Of a stretch of DNA of 64,000 nucleotides, positions 17,265 through 26,357 are shown piece by piece. Numbering within the stretch: position 1 is the stretch's first letter; the number at the start of each line of letters is the position of its first letter. The DNA is from Priestia megaterium. Its GTDB lineage: Bacteria > Bacillota > Bacilli > Bacillales > Bacillaceae_H. The notes under the pieces were generated by a model, which was not told the origin of the DNA, did no database searches, and saw only the letters and a list, made by a program, of their open reading frames with translations. The DNA lies in the NCBI GenBank assembly GCA_008180335.1, contig VTEF01000005.1, positions 62,001-126,000 of the forward strand, in the 5' to 3' direction. The translations under genes and the position numbers were made by a program.

Positions 17265-18584
17265 TTAAGAATTAGCGATTAGTTTTTTCTCATAAATTGT
17301 AATAGCCTCGTCTAACATGCCAATACCGTCATCAATTTGTTCTTTTGTTACAGTTAGCGGCGGTACCATTCGAATTACTTCACTTTCATTTCCACAAAAG
17401 TAAAACAGTACACCTTTTTCCAGCGCTAAGTCCAAAATTTCAAATAAGCCATCTCCATTCGGCTCTTTTGTTTCTGGATGGACAATCTCAATTCCGATCA
17501 TTAATCCAACACCGCGGATATCTCCAATAACATGATGCTTTTTCTTTAATTCTTGAAGTTGTTTAAGCGCATACTCCCCAACTTCTTTCGCATTATTCAA
17601 CAACTCTTCTTCTTTGATTACTTCAAGGGTAGCAAGTGCAGCTGAACAACCAATTGGATTTCCACCAAATGTTGTACTGTGTGTACCTAACGGCCATTGT
17701 TTCATTAACTCTTGTGATGCAATAGTCGCACTTAATGGAATCCCAGAAGCAATTCCTTTTGCAATCGCCATAATGTCAGGAACAACATCAAATGTTTGCG
17801 CTGCGAACCACTCACCTGTTCGCCCAAAACCAGTTTGCACTTCATCAAAGATAAGTAAAATGCCATGACGGTCACAAATTTCTCGTAACTTCTTCATCCA
17901 GCTCTTTGGCGGAATAACATAACCACCTTCCCCTAATACAGGTTCTAAAATAACCGCTGCTACTTCCTCTGGTGTTACTTGATGCTTAAACAATGTTTCA
18001 AAATCTTTTTCAAGCTTTTCTGCAAAGAACACATCAACATTCGCATCAGCAGGGCATTCTTTTGGATTTGCATATGGAATTTGATACGTTAAACCCGATG
18101 GTTGCTGAAACTGACGATACTTACTTTTTGATGTTGTGACACTTAAAGCCCCCATTGAGCGCCCATGAAAACAGCCTAAGAATGAAATCACATACGGGCG
18201 CTTTGTAACGTGGCGTGCTAACTTTAATGCACCTTCAATCGCTTCTGTTCCACTGTTTCCGAAGAAAAAGCAATCTAAATTTCCCGGCGTCACTTTTCCA
18301 AGCTCATCTGCTAATTTTAAAATCGATTCATACATAATAACACCGGAAGGCCCATGTAATAATTGATCTGCTCCATCTTTAATAGCCTGCACAACTTTTG
18401 GGTGACGATGACCAACATTCGTTGTTGCAATACCTGAGGTAAAATCAAGATATTCCTTTCCATCTAGCCCATAGTAATAACAGCCTTCTTCTTTTACAAC
18501 AGGTAAGTTTGGGTGATCTTTTGCCATGGTTGGTGCTAACAACTCAGGCATTCTTTTAAATAAATGATTCCAGTCACGTGACAT
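17265..18584 (-). CDS. Class III pyridoxal-phosphate aminotransferase (GABA aminotransferase-like)
   Basis: A 439-residue fold-type I aminotransferase of class III (omega-amino acid type). Visible features are [16 protein letters not shown] for phosphate binding, [14 protein letters not shown] with the cofactor aspartate, and Lys276 in MAIAKG as the Schiff-base lysine. The family includes 4-aminobutyrate, ornithine and beta-alanine aminotransferases; the substrate cannot be fixed. GABA would link it to the putrescine catabolic genes near 47-50 kb. The second of two adjacent ATGs (18584) lies 6 nt after AGGAGG and is preferred. A hairpin at about 17134-17160 may end the transcript. Confidence 0.85.
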   Translation of the reverse strand: MSRDWNHLFKRMPELLAPTMAKDHPNLPVVKEEGCYYYGLDGKEYLDFTSGIATTNVGHRHPKVVQAIKDGADQLLHGPSGVIMYESILKLADELGKVTPGNLDCFFFGNSGTEAIEGALKLARHVTKRPYVISFLGCFHGRSMGALSVTTSKSKYRQFQQPSGLTYQIPYANPKECPADANVDVFFAEKLEKDFETLFKHQVTPEEVAAVILEPVLGEGGYVIPPKSWMKKLREICDRHGILLIFDEVQTGFGRTGEWFAAQTFDVVPDIMAIAKGIASGIPLSATIASQELMKQWPLGTHSTTFGGNPIGCSAALATLEVIKEEELLNNAKEVGEYALKQLQELKKKHHVIGDIRGVGLMIGIEIVHPETKEPNGDGLFEILDLALEKGVLFYFCGNESEVIRMVPPLTVTKEQIDDGIGMLDEAITIYEKKLIANS

Positions 18585-18858
18585 CATAATCCTCCTATTG
18601 TTATATGATTATTATAAAAATTCAAAAAATAAAAAATGATGTTTTAATCATAAATTATGCATTCGTTAAAGTAAATACACATTAAAGTATCGCTGTTAGA
18701 GACCGCTTTACAACTTCTTATCGATCTATTGAATAAACATAAATATCTTTTTATATTTTTTCATCTTTCTTGCATAAATGATTAAAAATAATTTTAATAG
18801 AATAGTAATTTCGCTTTATTTTACTATGTATTTTTATAAAAATCAACTGTATAAATAT

Positions 18859-19446
18859 TTATATAATATGTGTACAATCATTGAGTTGTTCAAGTTTCCA
18901 CTTTCCTTGATTGTATGTAAATGTTGTAATAGAGGTATTGTGAAGAATGGTTTTACCTGTTCCGTGTTCTCCACTTGTCACATGATGAATAAATGCATTA
19001 ATAACCGCTCCATGACTCACCACCACGACTTTTTCACCTTTGGAGTTTTCCATAATCTCTGTTAAACGTTCAATGAAACGGCGCTGGGCTACTTCTAGTG
19101 CTTCAATGTTATACAGAGGCTTCGCTCCCCAGTTTGTTGCATAATTAGGAACAAGCTCATACAGTACCTTCACTGATTTGGCCTCTAAATCTCCAAATGA
19201 ACGCTCTCTTAATTTCTCACATGTTTCAACTGACTTAATGCGTGCTGCTTTAGCAATTTCTTTAGCTGTTTCATAAGCGCGAGATAAATCACTTGCATAG
19301 ATGCGGCTGATTTGTTTATTTTCAAAACACTTCGCTACTTTCTTTGCCTGTTTTTTTCCCTCTTCATTCAATGGAATATTTGAATGCCCTTGAATTAATT
19401 TCTGTTTATTCCAATCTGTTTGACCATGACGGATCAAATATAACAT
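18859..19446 (-). CDS. Histidine phosphatase family protein
   Basis: A 195-residue member of the phosphoglycerate-mutase-like branch of the histidine phosphatases. The catalytic RHG triplet is at residues 6-8, LRERSFGDLE carries the second arginine and the acid/base glutamate, and VVSHG supplies the second histidine. Such proteins (PhoE, CobC and GpmB types) dephosphorylate diverse small phosphoesters; the substrate here is unknown. It appears monocistronic. The gap behind it up to the aminotransferase contains nothing I recognise. Confidence 0.87.
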   Translation of the reverse strand: MLYLIRHGQTDWNKQKLIQGHSNIPLNEEGKKQAKKVAKCFENKQISRIYASDLSRAYETAKEIAKAARIKSVETCEKLRERSFGDLEAKSVKVLYELVPNYATNWGAKPLYNIEALEVAQRRFIERLTEIMENSKGEKVVVVSHGAVINAFIHHVTSGEHGTGKTILHNTSITTFTYNQGKWKLEQLNDCTHII

Positions 19447-19497
19447 AGCTCCTCACCCTTTTTTTCTTTTATTGTATCAAGTCTATTACAATGAACA

Positions 19498-19523
19498 CAA
19501 AAAAATGAGCGTATCATACGCCC
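19498..19523 (-). terminator. Terminator of the alpha/beta hydrolase gene
   Basis: GGGCGTAT and ATACGCTC form a short stem immediately after the stop codon and are followed on the minus strand by seven U. Confidence 0.65.
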
Positions 19524-19525
19524 AT

Positions 19526-20332
19526 TCAGTTTCCCTTTAAAAATTGATATACAACCTTGTCTACTTCTTTACTTTCATGAAGGTCGGAATGTGCTTCATG
19601 AAATGTCTGCAGATGAACCTCCGGCGTAAAGTCTTCTAAACCATGCGCACTACTTACCGTAACCACGCCATCTGTTCTGTCACCTATATCGCCCGCTCCT
19701 GAAAATACTTCAATATGTCGTGCAAATGTATGACGGTTTATATATATTTCTTGCAACGCATTTGAGCCAAATGATAAATCTCTTGCTCCTAAAGAAGATT
19801 GATGCTCCCGAGATTTTGGATACATTTCCATTAACTCTTTGTGGTCTAATCCTTTAATCGGTGACCCTAATGTTACAAGCTTATTAATATGCTGAGGCAC
19901 TGACAAACTGACAGCTGTTGCTGTCAATCCTCCCATGCTATGAGCAACAATGTGTACAGAAGAAACCTTATATATTTTCTTTACTTCTTCAATAATTTGT
20001 TCAACCCACTGCTTTTGCTCTTGAACACTTGCATCCGCCCGTTTAAATACGACATGAATAAGCGGTAATGTACCTTCTTTAATTTTCCCGGTCGTTTTCC
20101 AATAAAGTGTTCCATCTGCATGAACCACACAATAAACAATTTTATTTCCCCAGCCGTTTTGCTCAAAGCGTTTAATCATTGTTCCTAAACTTTTTTGACT
20201 TCCTAGATAACCATGGATAAAAAGGATAGGAGTTTCACTGGATGAATCTACTCGCTTTGTTTGTGAAGAAAAGATATAAAAGCAAAGTGAAATAAATAAT
20301 ACGATACTAATGAGTAAAATAATCAGCCGCAA
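19526..20332 (-). CDS. Membrane-anchored alpha/beta hydrolase (DUF915-like)
   Basis: A 268-residue alpha/beta hydrolase with an N-terminal membrane segment (about residues 3-22) that should hold the domain outside the cell. The oxyanion region FIHGYLGS and the nucleophile elbow AHSMGG (Ser132) are clear; a late DGVVTVSSA segment and a GHSD-like EAHSDLHES segment fit the acid and histidine. This matches the DUF915 group of lipase/cell-surface hydrolase-like proteins. The start is TTG 20332, 8 nt after GGAGG; upstream codons in the open frame lack a ribosome-binding site. Substrate unknown. Confidence 0.8.
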   Translation of the reverse strand: MRLIILLISIVLFISLCFYIFSSQTKRVDSSSETPILFIHGYLGSQKSLGTMIKRFEQNGWGNKIVYCVVHADGTLYWKTTGKIKEGTLPLIHVVFKRADASVQEQKQWVEQIIEEVKKIYKVSSVHIVAHSMGGLTATAVSLSVPQHINKLVTLGSPIKGLDHKELMEMYPKSREHQSSLGARDLSFGSNALQEIYINRHTFARHIEVFSGAGDIGDRTDGVVTVSSAHGLEDFTPEVHLQTFHEAHSDLHESKEVDKVVYQFLKGN

Positions 20333-20413
20333 GTTGTTATCCTCCGATCGTACATGTAACACACATACAGCTTTTTTAAATAGATTTATATATAGTATAA
20401 CCAATTCATTTTG

Positions 20414-20785
20414 TTAGTCAAAAAATCGCTCATGAATCTTTTGCTGATAGGCGCGATAGGCGCTTGAATCAGTCATTTTCTTTTTGTTTATTAATTGTTC
20501 AAATCTAATCCTTTTTTCATTTAATTCTTCTTTTAATTTCGCTTTTTCATCTTCTTCGCACACCATGATTAATTTTTCAATCGTCATCATATCTCTTTTT
20601 AACTCTTGTTCATCTGTAATCATTCCTGCATTTTTTAACATTCGGTATGCTTGGCGCAGTTCTTCTGGAATATGGGTTAAATCATCAAGTTGCAATGGCT
20701 TTCCTAAGCCTGGCAACTGTTTAAAATCACCGTCTTTGATTGCTTGTTTAATGCGTTCTTCCGCAATAATATGAGCGATATCCAT
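20414..20785 (-). CDS. DUF1992 family protein (DnaJ-C28-like domain)
   Basis: A 123-residue soluble protein. The start MDIAHIIAEERIKQAI and the LPGLGKPLQLDD segment are the signature of the DUF1992 / DnaJ homologue subfamily C member 28 conserved domain. The remainder is charged, helical and coiled-coil-like (ELKRDMMTIEKL and following). It has AAAGGAGGAGAAATAGG before the ATG. Its role is unknown. It lies just upstream of the anchored hydrolase (the gap between the two frames is about 80 nt) and may be cotranscribed with it. Confidence 0.82.
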   Translation of the reverse strand: MDIAHIIAEERIKQAIKDGDFKQLPGLGKPLQLDDLTHIPEELRQAYRMLKNAGMITDEQELKRDMMTIEKLIMVCEEDEKAKLKEELNEKRIRFEQLINKKKMTDSSAYRAYQQKIHERFFD

Positions 20786-20879
20786 TCCTATTTCTCCTCC
20801 TTTATATAGTACTTCATTTTTATTTATCCTCTTTCAGCTAGAATCAGACCACCAGCTGAATATGCCAGGCTGTTTAAAA

Positions 20880-20914
20880 AGAAAAAGCCTCCTTATCTAG
20901 TAGTATAAGGAGGT
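20880..20914 (-). terminator. Terminator downstream of the Hpt gene
   Basis: CCTCCTTAT and ATAAGGAGG form a stem (20888-20914) followed on the minus strand by CUUUUUCUUUUU. It lies about 170 nt after the Hpt gene; that stretch holds no other credible gene. Confidence 0.75.
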
Positions 20915-21086
20915 GAAAAAAGGTAATTCAAAGGTCATCATTATTATGCCCATACATTAATAAAACCACAAAACAGAAGCGTTTTCAAGTGTTTTTTCTT
21001 TTACGTTTTAACAACAATGAAAAGGACATAGTTCTTGTTAAAATCTTTCTTTTCAGGTTTAAAAGCAAGTTAATTCCGGTATATGA

Positions 21087-21431
21087 TTAGTGTGAATGTT
21101 CCTTAAACGTTTCCCCCTCCTCCTTCTGTGTAAACTCTTGTTCGAATTCAGTGATTTCCGCAATTTCGTCTTGATAGCAAATGGTAATAATGTCGATTAA
21201 TAGCGTTTTAATTTCTTGTGTATTCCACATTTGTTTAGACTCAGCTTCGACTTTCTCCATTAAATGTCTTGCAACCTCACCTAAATAATTAAGTCCAATC
21301 GTTGCAGACGTACCTGCTAAAGAATGTAAAAACCTAAGTATTTCTGACTTCTCACCATCGTTATCCTCTTCAAACCATTGTTGCAGCTGCTTGCGAATAT
21401 TAGTCAATAAAGCTAGCTGATATTTTTCCAT
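21087..21431 (-). CDS. Stand-alone histidine phosphotransfer (Hpt) domain protein
   Basis: A 114-residue, all-helical acidic protein. The ILRFLHSLAGTSATIGL segment matches the Hpt signature, with His36 as the expected phosphorylated residue. Hpt proteins relay phosphate between receiver domains of hybrid kinases and response regulators. No kinase or receiver partner lies next to it (the CitST pair is 34 kb away and does not use an Hpt), so this is an orphan. ATG 21431 is preferred to the upstream GTG because AAAAGG lies at a suitable distance. Confidence 0.78.
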   Translation of the reverse strand: MEKYQLALLTNIRKQLQQWFEEDNDGEKSEILRFLHSLAGTSATIGLNYLGEVARHLMEKVEAESKQMWNTQEIKTLLIDIITICYQDEIAEITEFEQEFTQKEEGETFKEHSH

Positions 21432-21989
21432 ATAATTCAACACCTTTTTACATTTAATTCTACTATCATCCTACCATTTTTTTGAAAATTGTTCTTTTTT
21501 TAACTGTAAATATGAAGTAAACAAAAGCTAAAATACAGTAATTACTACTAATAAAACAACTAGTGAAATCCTTTCTTTGTAGCAAATTGATAAAGATTGA
21601 TTCGATGAAGAGACTTCAATTATCATAAACTACCTTTACCCTTTTTCCAATGAATCCATTGCATCACCGATTCATCAGTTAAGAGTAACTTCTGTTGACA
21701 ACTCTTTCGTTATTTGTTAGCCTAGTAAACGTTGTTTATTTCATTGTACGGAGCAATCACATTTACTCTTAATTATATTTAGATCTTTTATGAGCCTGTA
21801 TCTTTTATAAAATGATACATTGCAAGCTCACGATACAAAACGATAAGGAAAGTGCCTGCTTTAATGTTATTTAAAGCGATTCGGTATTTTCCTTTTTTAT
21901 TTGTTATAAACACAACTGTTTACGCCACGTCCTAAACCATTTGTCTTAGGAATCATTTAACCGAAAACAGACGGAGGGAGGAAGAATCA
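21432..21989. other. Intergenic region between divergent Hpt and GNAT-like genes
   Basis: This 558-bp AT-rich gap contains a lone TTGACA (21694-21699, plus) without a good -10 and a GAGC...TATC/GATA...GCTC inverted repeat near 21791-21829. I see no gene or recognised RNA. Confidence 0.4.
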
Positions 21990-22493
21990 TTGTTTACTAA
22001 ATTGAAAGATGCTGAAGAGTTAAAAGAAACATTAGACGGTTTGGAATTTCAACTATATCGTATGCAAGATAATTTAAAAGAAATCGCTAAAAAATATGAG
22101 GTCATTGGTATAGATCAGCCTGAAGATCACAATCTAGTTATTGTATCGGCACAAAACGATGGAAATGAATGCAAAATCATGATAAATGAATGCAAAAAAG
22201 CATACAAAGGTGTCTGGGATTTCGCTATCCATGGTGTGTATAAAGATGATTACACTATTCATATAGGAGATATTAAAGGCCCTGTAAATAAAGGGTATGG
22301 CTCTGTTTGCATGAGCTACTTAAAAGAAGTGGCGCTTGATCAAAATATTCATTCAATCAAAGGCGATATTGCTAAAAGAGATTGGGATCATTTAGACCGG
22401 CTCGTTCATTTTTACGAAAAGCATAACTTTAATGTAGAAATTGACCATGATAATCAATGCGGAGAAATTGAATGGAACCCTGCATATCAATAA
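21990..22493 (+). CDS. GNAT-like acetyltransferase-fold protein, function unknown
   Basis: A 167-residue protein. After a helical N-terminal part (about residues 1-40), the second half contains GPVNKGYGSVCMSYLKEVA (acetyl-CoA loop and helix) and HFYEKHNFNVEID, which are typical of GNAT N-acetyltransferases; the first half of the fold is divergent. The acceptor is unknown. The start is TTG 21990, 8 nt after GGAGGGAGG. It is monocistronic and ends at the terminator at 22551-22584. The presence of the acetyl-CoA loop favours a real transferase over a degenerate one. Confidence 0.68.
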   Translation: MFTKLKDAEELKETLDGLEFQLYRMQDNLKEIAKKYEVIGIDQPEDHNLVIVSAQNDGNECKIMINECKKAYKGVWDFAIHGVYKDDYTIHIGDIKGPVNKGYGSVCMSYLKEVALDQNIHSIKGDIAKRDWDHLDRLVHFYEKHNFNVEIDHDNQCGEIEWNPAYQ

Positions 22494-22550
22494 AGTAAGC
22501 CTTTAATCAGCGGTAGTTATTACCCGTTAGAGCAGAGGAAGCAACATTTC

Positions 22551-22589
22551 AAAACGGAACATGCATAGATACATGTTCCGTTTTAATTT
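22551..22589. terminator. Bidirectional terminator
   Basis: AAAACGGAACATG and CATGTTCCGTTTT form a perfect 13-bp stem with an 8-nt loop, followed by TTTTAATTT on the plus strand. It lies between the GNAT-like gene and the convergent flavin reductase gene. Confidence 0.82.
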
Positions 22590-22721
22590 ATAAATTTACT
22601 TGTATGCTCTTAAATAATGCAAGCTTTGTTTAAGGCTATCTCCTGGACTTCCTGCACATTCATCTTATTCAATAATCCACCATTGCACATTAAAAGATGC
22701 CTCTTATTGTAAAAATTTCGC

Positions 22722-23333
22722 TTATTTGGGTCTTTTCAATGAGAATAGCGTCCCTAATCTGCTATAATTAGCACCACCCAAACGACTGATTGGGTTTATT
22801 TTTTCCGCTGAAACTCTTTCATTCTCATATACCTTTTCATTTACATGAAACATGACAACTTCACCAATAAAGAGATCACTGCTATATCTATCTTCTTTTC
22901 CAAGAGGAACAACTTGATGTAATTCACACTCGAAACGAATGTTTGCTTCGGCAATTCCAGGAACTTGTATTCTTTCACTTTCAACAAGCGTTAAGCCCGT
23001 TTCCTCTACCTCACTAACGTTAGAAGGGTATGAAGCTGCTGATTGATTGACTTGTTCAATAAAGGAATCATCAACGACATGAACAACAAACTGTTTTGAT
23101 GCATGGATATTCCTACCTGTATCTTTTACAACTTCACCATCTTGTCTCCCAACAGATATCGCAATAAGAGGCGGCTCGGATGCAACAATATTGAAAAAAC
23201 TAAATGGCGCTGCATTGACAATGCCTTCTTCACTTTGTGTTGTAACAAAAGCAATTGGCCTTGGAATAACAGTACTTGTTAACAAGTGATAATTTTCCTT
23301 CGTACTTTGTTTACTTGGATCAATAGCTTTCAT
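22722..23333 (-). CDS. Flavin reductase family protein (FMN-binding split barrel)
   Basis: A 203-residue FMN-binding split-barrel protein of the flavin reductase/DIM6-NTAB family. The STVIPRPIAFVTT segment (about residues 20-32), NAAPFSFFNIVASEPPLI and the C-terminal SRLGGANYSRLG are characteristic. Such proteins supply reduced flavin or act as flavoenzymes in aromatic or sulfur compound oxidation, but no partner monooxygenase is adjacent. The start ATG 23333 has GGAGG a few bases upstream. Substrate unknown. Confidence 0.87.
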   Translation of the reverse strand: MKAIDPSKQSTKENYHLLTSTVIPRPIAFVTTQSEEGIVNAAPFSFFNIVASEPPLIAISVGRQDGEVVKDTGRNIHASKQFVVHVVDDSFIEQVNQSAASYPSNVSEVEETGLTLVESERIQVPGIAEANIRFECELHQVVPLGKEDRYSSDLFIGEVVMFHVNEKVYENERVSAEKINPISRLGGANYSRLGTLFSLKRPK

Positions 23334-23427
23334 TTCATTTCCTCCTTATTTCATCCTCTTATCTATCATAGCGAAAACTAATTTTTTCTGCGAGCAACTT
23401 ATCGATAAAATGTCATTTACGCCTCAT

Positions 23428-23466
23428 AAAAAAAGTATGGATGCATTTATGCATCCATACTTTTTT
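23428..23466 (-). terminator. Terminator of the 3D-domain protein gene
   Basis: AAGTATGGATGCAT and ATGCATCCATACTT form a 14-bp stem with a TT loop, flanked by runs of A and T; on the minus strand seven U follow. Confidence 0.85.
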
Positions 23467-23503
23467 TGAGCTTATACTTATATAAGAAATTAAATGATGT
23501 GTT

Positions 23504-24778
23504 TTAATTTAATACTGTTACTTTCACTGTACGGCGCCCCCAAGAAAGTGCCGCTGATTTTGAAGGTACAAATACATCAATTTTGTATCCTTTAATTGCA
23601 CCGCCTGTATCACCTGCAATTGCCACTCCGTATCCTTCTACATACACTTTTGAACCAAGTGGAATGATCGATGGGTCAACCGCAATTACTTTCATGTGTG
23701 GATTTGCCTTTAGATCAATACCTGTAGCTGTCTTGCCACTACATCCAGCACAACTTGCTGTATAAGCAGTTGAATTCATATACATTTCTTTGCCAGATGG
23801 TTTCTTCGCAGGCTTTTCTTCTTTTGGCTTCGTAGCTGTAGAAGATTTAGAAGGGGTAGAAGTAATTTCTTTTGGCTCTTCTTTCTTTTCTACTTTTGCT
23901 ACTGTTTTCACTTCAGTTTTTGCTTCTGCTAATTCAGCTTGACGAGCTGCTTCCTCTTTTGCAGCCTGAGCTTGTTCTGCTTTTGCTTTCGCAACTTTCT
24001 CTGCTTGCAAGCGAGCTGCTTCTTTTTCTGCGTTAATATTTTGTTGAATAGTTGCTAATTGAGATTGAAGGCTTGCTTTTTCATCAGCTGCATTTTGAAG
24101 ATCACTTACAACTGCACTGTACTTTTCTTGCATCGCTGTTAATGATTCAGTTTGCTTCTGAACATTTTTTTCTAACTCTGCTTCTTTTGCTTCTAAGTTA
24201 ACTTGTTCAGACTCTAATATTTTCTCTTGCTTATCAATCTCTTTTTTATCTTTTTCAATTTGTTCTAAATCTTGTTGATGTTGCTTTAAGATATCATTAT
24301 CAGCTGATAAAAGTGTTGTAACTGCGCTCATACGAGCAACTAAATCACCAAAGCTTTCAGCATTCATTAACGTATCAATCACAACATTTGATTTGTCATC
24401 ATGTTGCAGCGCAACTAAACGCTCTTCAATAATATCTTTTCGACTTAATACTTTTTCTTGAAGCTGCACAATTTCTTTTTTCTTCTTCTCAATCATGCTT
24501 TTTGCTTCTTTAATTTTCTTTTCAGTCGCTGCTAATTCTTTCTCATTTTGAGAAATTACTGTATGTAATGAATCCAGTTCTTTTTGAATTTGCTGTACAT
24601 CTTGATTGATTGACTGTTTTTCTTTCTCTTTTTGTTCAACAGCCTTTTCATTTTCTTTAAGTTGATTTTCAGTACTTTGGAGCACTTCTTCATTTGATTG
24701 GGCGTGAGTCTCTGTGATGCCTGTCATGAAAAATATTCCTGTGACTGCTGCAAGAGTCATACGCTTTAAAATTTTCAT
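23504..24778 (-). CDS. Secreted coiled-coil protein with C-terminal 3D domain (cell-wall hydrolase-like)
   Basis: A 424-residue secreted protein. A signal peptide ends near THA-QS (about residue 26). A long charged coiled coil (about 30-255) resembles the N-terminal part of PcsB/CwlO-type proteins. A Lys/Ala/Pro linker (about 255-335) leads to a 3D domain (about 340-424) whose three aspartates appear in VDPSIIPLGS, AGDTGGAI and KIDVF. The 3D fold is shared with lytic transglycosylases and YocH, so a role in peptidoglycan turnover is inferred. ATG 24778 gives the standard signal peptide. A WalR-type box lies upstream at 25007-25023. Confidence 0.85.
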   Translation of the reverse strand: MKILKRMTLAAVTGIFFMTGITETHAQSNEEVLQSTENQLKENEKAVEQKEKEKQSINQDVQQIQKELDSLHTVISQNEKELAATEKKIKEAKSMIEKKKKEIVQLQEKVLSRKDIIEERLVALQHDDKSNVVIDTLMNAESFGDLVARMSAVTTLLSADNDILKQHQQDLEQIEKDKKEIDKQEKILESEQVNLEAKEAELEKNVQKQTESLTAMQEKYSAVVSDLQNAADEKASLQSQLATIQQNINAEKEAARLQAEKVAKAKAEQAQAAKEEAARQAELAEAKTEVKTVAKVEKKEEPKEITSTPSKSSTATKPKEEKPAKKPSGKEMYMNSTAYTASCAGCSGKTATGIDLKANPHMKVIAVDPSIIPLGSKVYVEGYGVAIAGDTGGAIKGYKIDVFVPSKSAALSWGRRTVKVTVLN

Positions 24779-25370
24779 AAAGTAATAGTCCCCTTTCCTC
24801 ATAGACATAGTTATACCATAAAAAAGAGCAGAGTTATGTTACAAAACCATTAAAAATTTTCCATTTTATGTATAAAACGATATTTACATCTTCCCATCTA
24901 TCGCTTAATCCGCTCTATATAAAGGTTTATCACCTAACAAACATTTATTATTTTTGTTATAAAATGATCACTTTTTTGTACAAATAAAATGGCCAATAAA
25001 CGTTATGTTACAGAAATATTACAGTTTTTCAGCTGAAAATTTCACTGTTATAAATCTTTTCACTTATTTTTTGGATTTTTTTAGAAATAAGTCCTCTAAC
25101 TTCCCTCCTAATGTCACATACATTTTAGTGCTTTCTCTTTACTGTTTTTTATCTTTATTTATTACTCTATTTAATTTTGCCAATATAGCGAACGCACTTC
25201 CTCAATGTAAGGATTGCACACCTCTGTCTTAAACGTTAGGAAGCTAGTAGACTCCTGAAAATCAGCAAACACATGATGCCCTTTTGTAACATCTGTGTGA
25301 CCGGCCAGCCTTAAAATGGAAATACTTGTAATTAAAGTTTCTCTCTATCTGCCTTGCGCTACTAGAGACG
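24779..25370. other. Intergenic region upstream of the 3D-domain gene
   Basis: It contains the WalR-like box at 25007-25023 and AT-rich promoter DNA for the 3D-domain gene. A rightward open frame from about 25005 is low in complexity and lacks a ribosome-binding site. I see nothing else between 25230 and 25370. Confidence 0.45.
25007..25023 (-). promoter_or_regulatory. Candidate WalR (YycF) binding site
   Basis: On the minus strand TGTAAT-N5-TGTAAC fits the two-hexamer WalR consensus TGTWAH-N5-TGTWAH at all defined positions. WalR controls wall hydrolase genes including yocH in Bacillus subtilis, matching the downstream 3D-domain gene. It lies about 230 bp before the coding start. Confidence 0.6.
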
Positions 25371-25415
25371 AAAAATGACCTCTTAGCTTTGTAACACTAC
25401 ATAAGCTAAGAGGTC
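25371..25415 (-). terminator. Terminator of the rbs operon
   Basis: GACCTCTTAGCTT and AAGCTAAGAGGTC form a perfect 13-bp stem with a 13-nt loop just after rbsB; on the minus strand AUUUUUCG follows. Confidence 0.85.
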
Positions 25416-25422
25416 TTCTGTT

Positions 25423-26346
25423 CTATTCCATTTCTGATGTAACTAACTTTAATGGAACCGGTATTTGTTTTTCTACTTTTTTTCCTTGTAATACATCTTT
25501 AGCTGCTTTGACTGCTAATTTCCCAATTAATTCTGGCTGCTGGGCAACTGTTGCAGCTAATTTTCCTTCTTCTACTGCATCAATTGCATCTTCATTTCCA
25601 TCAAATCCAACAACCAAAATATCTTTACCCGAACTGTTAATCGCTTCAATAGCACCTAGTGCCATCTCGTCATTATGAGCAAACACAGCTTGAATATTAG
25701 GATGTCCTTGTACAACGTTTTCCATTACATTCAACCCTTTTGTACGGTCAAAATCAGCTGATTGCTTAGCGATGATTTCTAGCTTTTTATCAGCAATGTT
25801 ATGAAATCCTTCTCCACGCTCACGTGTCGCAGAAGCACCGGGCACACCTTCTAATTCTGCTACTTTCGCTTTATCTCCTAGTTTTTTCACAATATAATCA
25901 GCTGCCATTTGGCCGCCTTTTACATTATCAGAAGCTACAAGCGTTTCAACGTTACCTTTTTCTGCTGAACGATCTAACGTAATAACTGGAATCCCAATCC
26001 CGTTTGCTGATTGGACAGCTGTTGAAATAGCTGCTGAATCAGTCGGGTTAATCAGTAATGCATTCACACCTTGTTGTAATAAATCTTCTACATCATTAAT
26101 TTGCTTTGCTGAGTCATTTTGTGCATCTACAACAATAACTTCCATTCCTTTTTTCTCTGCTTCTTTTACAACACCATTTTTTAATGAAACAAAGAATGGA
26201 TTGTTTAAAGTAGAAATCGATAATCCAATTTTCATATTTTTTAGCTCTCCATTATTCGATGGTTTGGCCCATTGCGGAGGCTCTAAGGAACAAGCCCCGA
26301 GTAACAATACAGACAACGACATGATTACTACCAATATTCTTTTCAT
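25423..26346 (-). CDS. rbsB: Ribose ABC transporter, substrate-binding lipoprotein
   Basis: A 307-residue periplasmic-binding-protein-like lipoprotein with lipobox LGAC (Cys19). The type I sugar-binding fold is evident from IGLSISTLNNPFF, VVDAQNDSAKQ, INPTDS, ITLDR, AHNDEMALGA and VVGFDGNEDA, which together are typical of RbsB. It delivers ribose to the RbsAC importer. It is the last gene of the operon and ends just before a strong terminator. Confidence 0.95.
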   Translation of the reverse strand: MKRILVVIMSLSVLLLGACSLEPPQWAKPSNNGELKNMKIGLSISTLNNPFFVSLKNGVVKEAEKKGMEVIVVDAQNDSAKQINDVEDLLQQGVNALLINPTDSAAISTAVQSANGIGIPVITLDRSAEKGNVETLVASDNVKGGQMAADYIVKKLGDKAKVAELEGVPGASATRERGEGFHNIADKKLEIIAKQSADFDRTKGLNVMENVVQGHPNIQAVFAHNDEMALGAIEAINSSGKDILVVGFDGNEDAIDAVEEGKLAATVAQQPELIGKLAVKAAKDVLQGKKVEKQIPVPLKLVTSEME

Positions 26347-26357
26347 GCTGATTCCTC

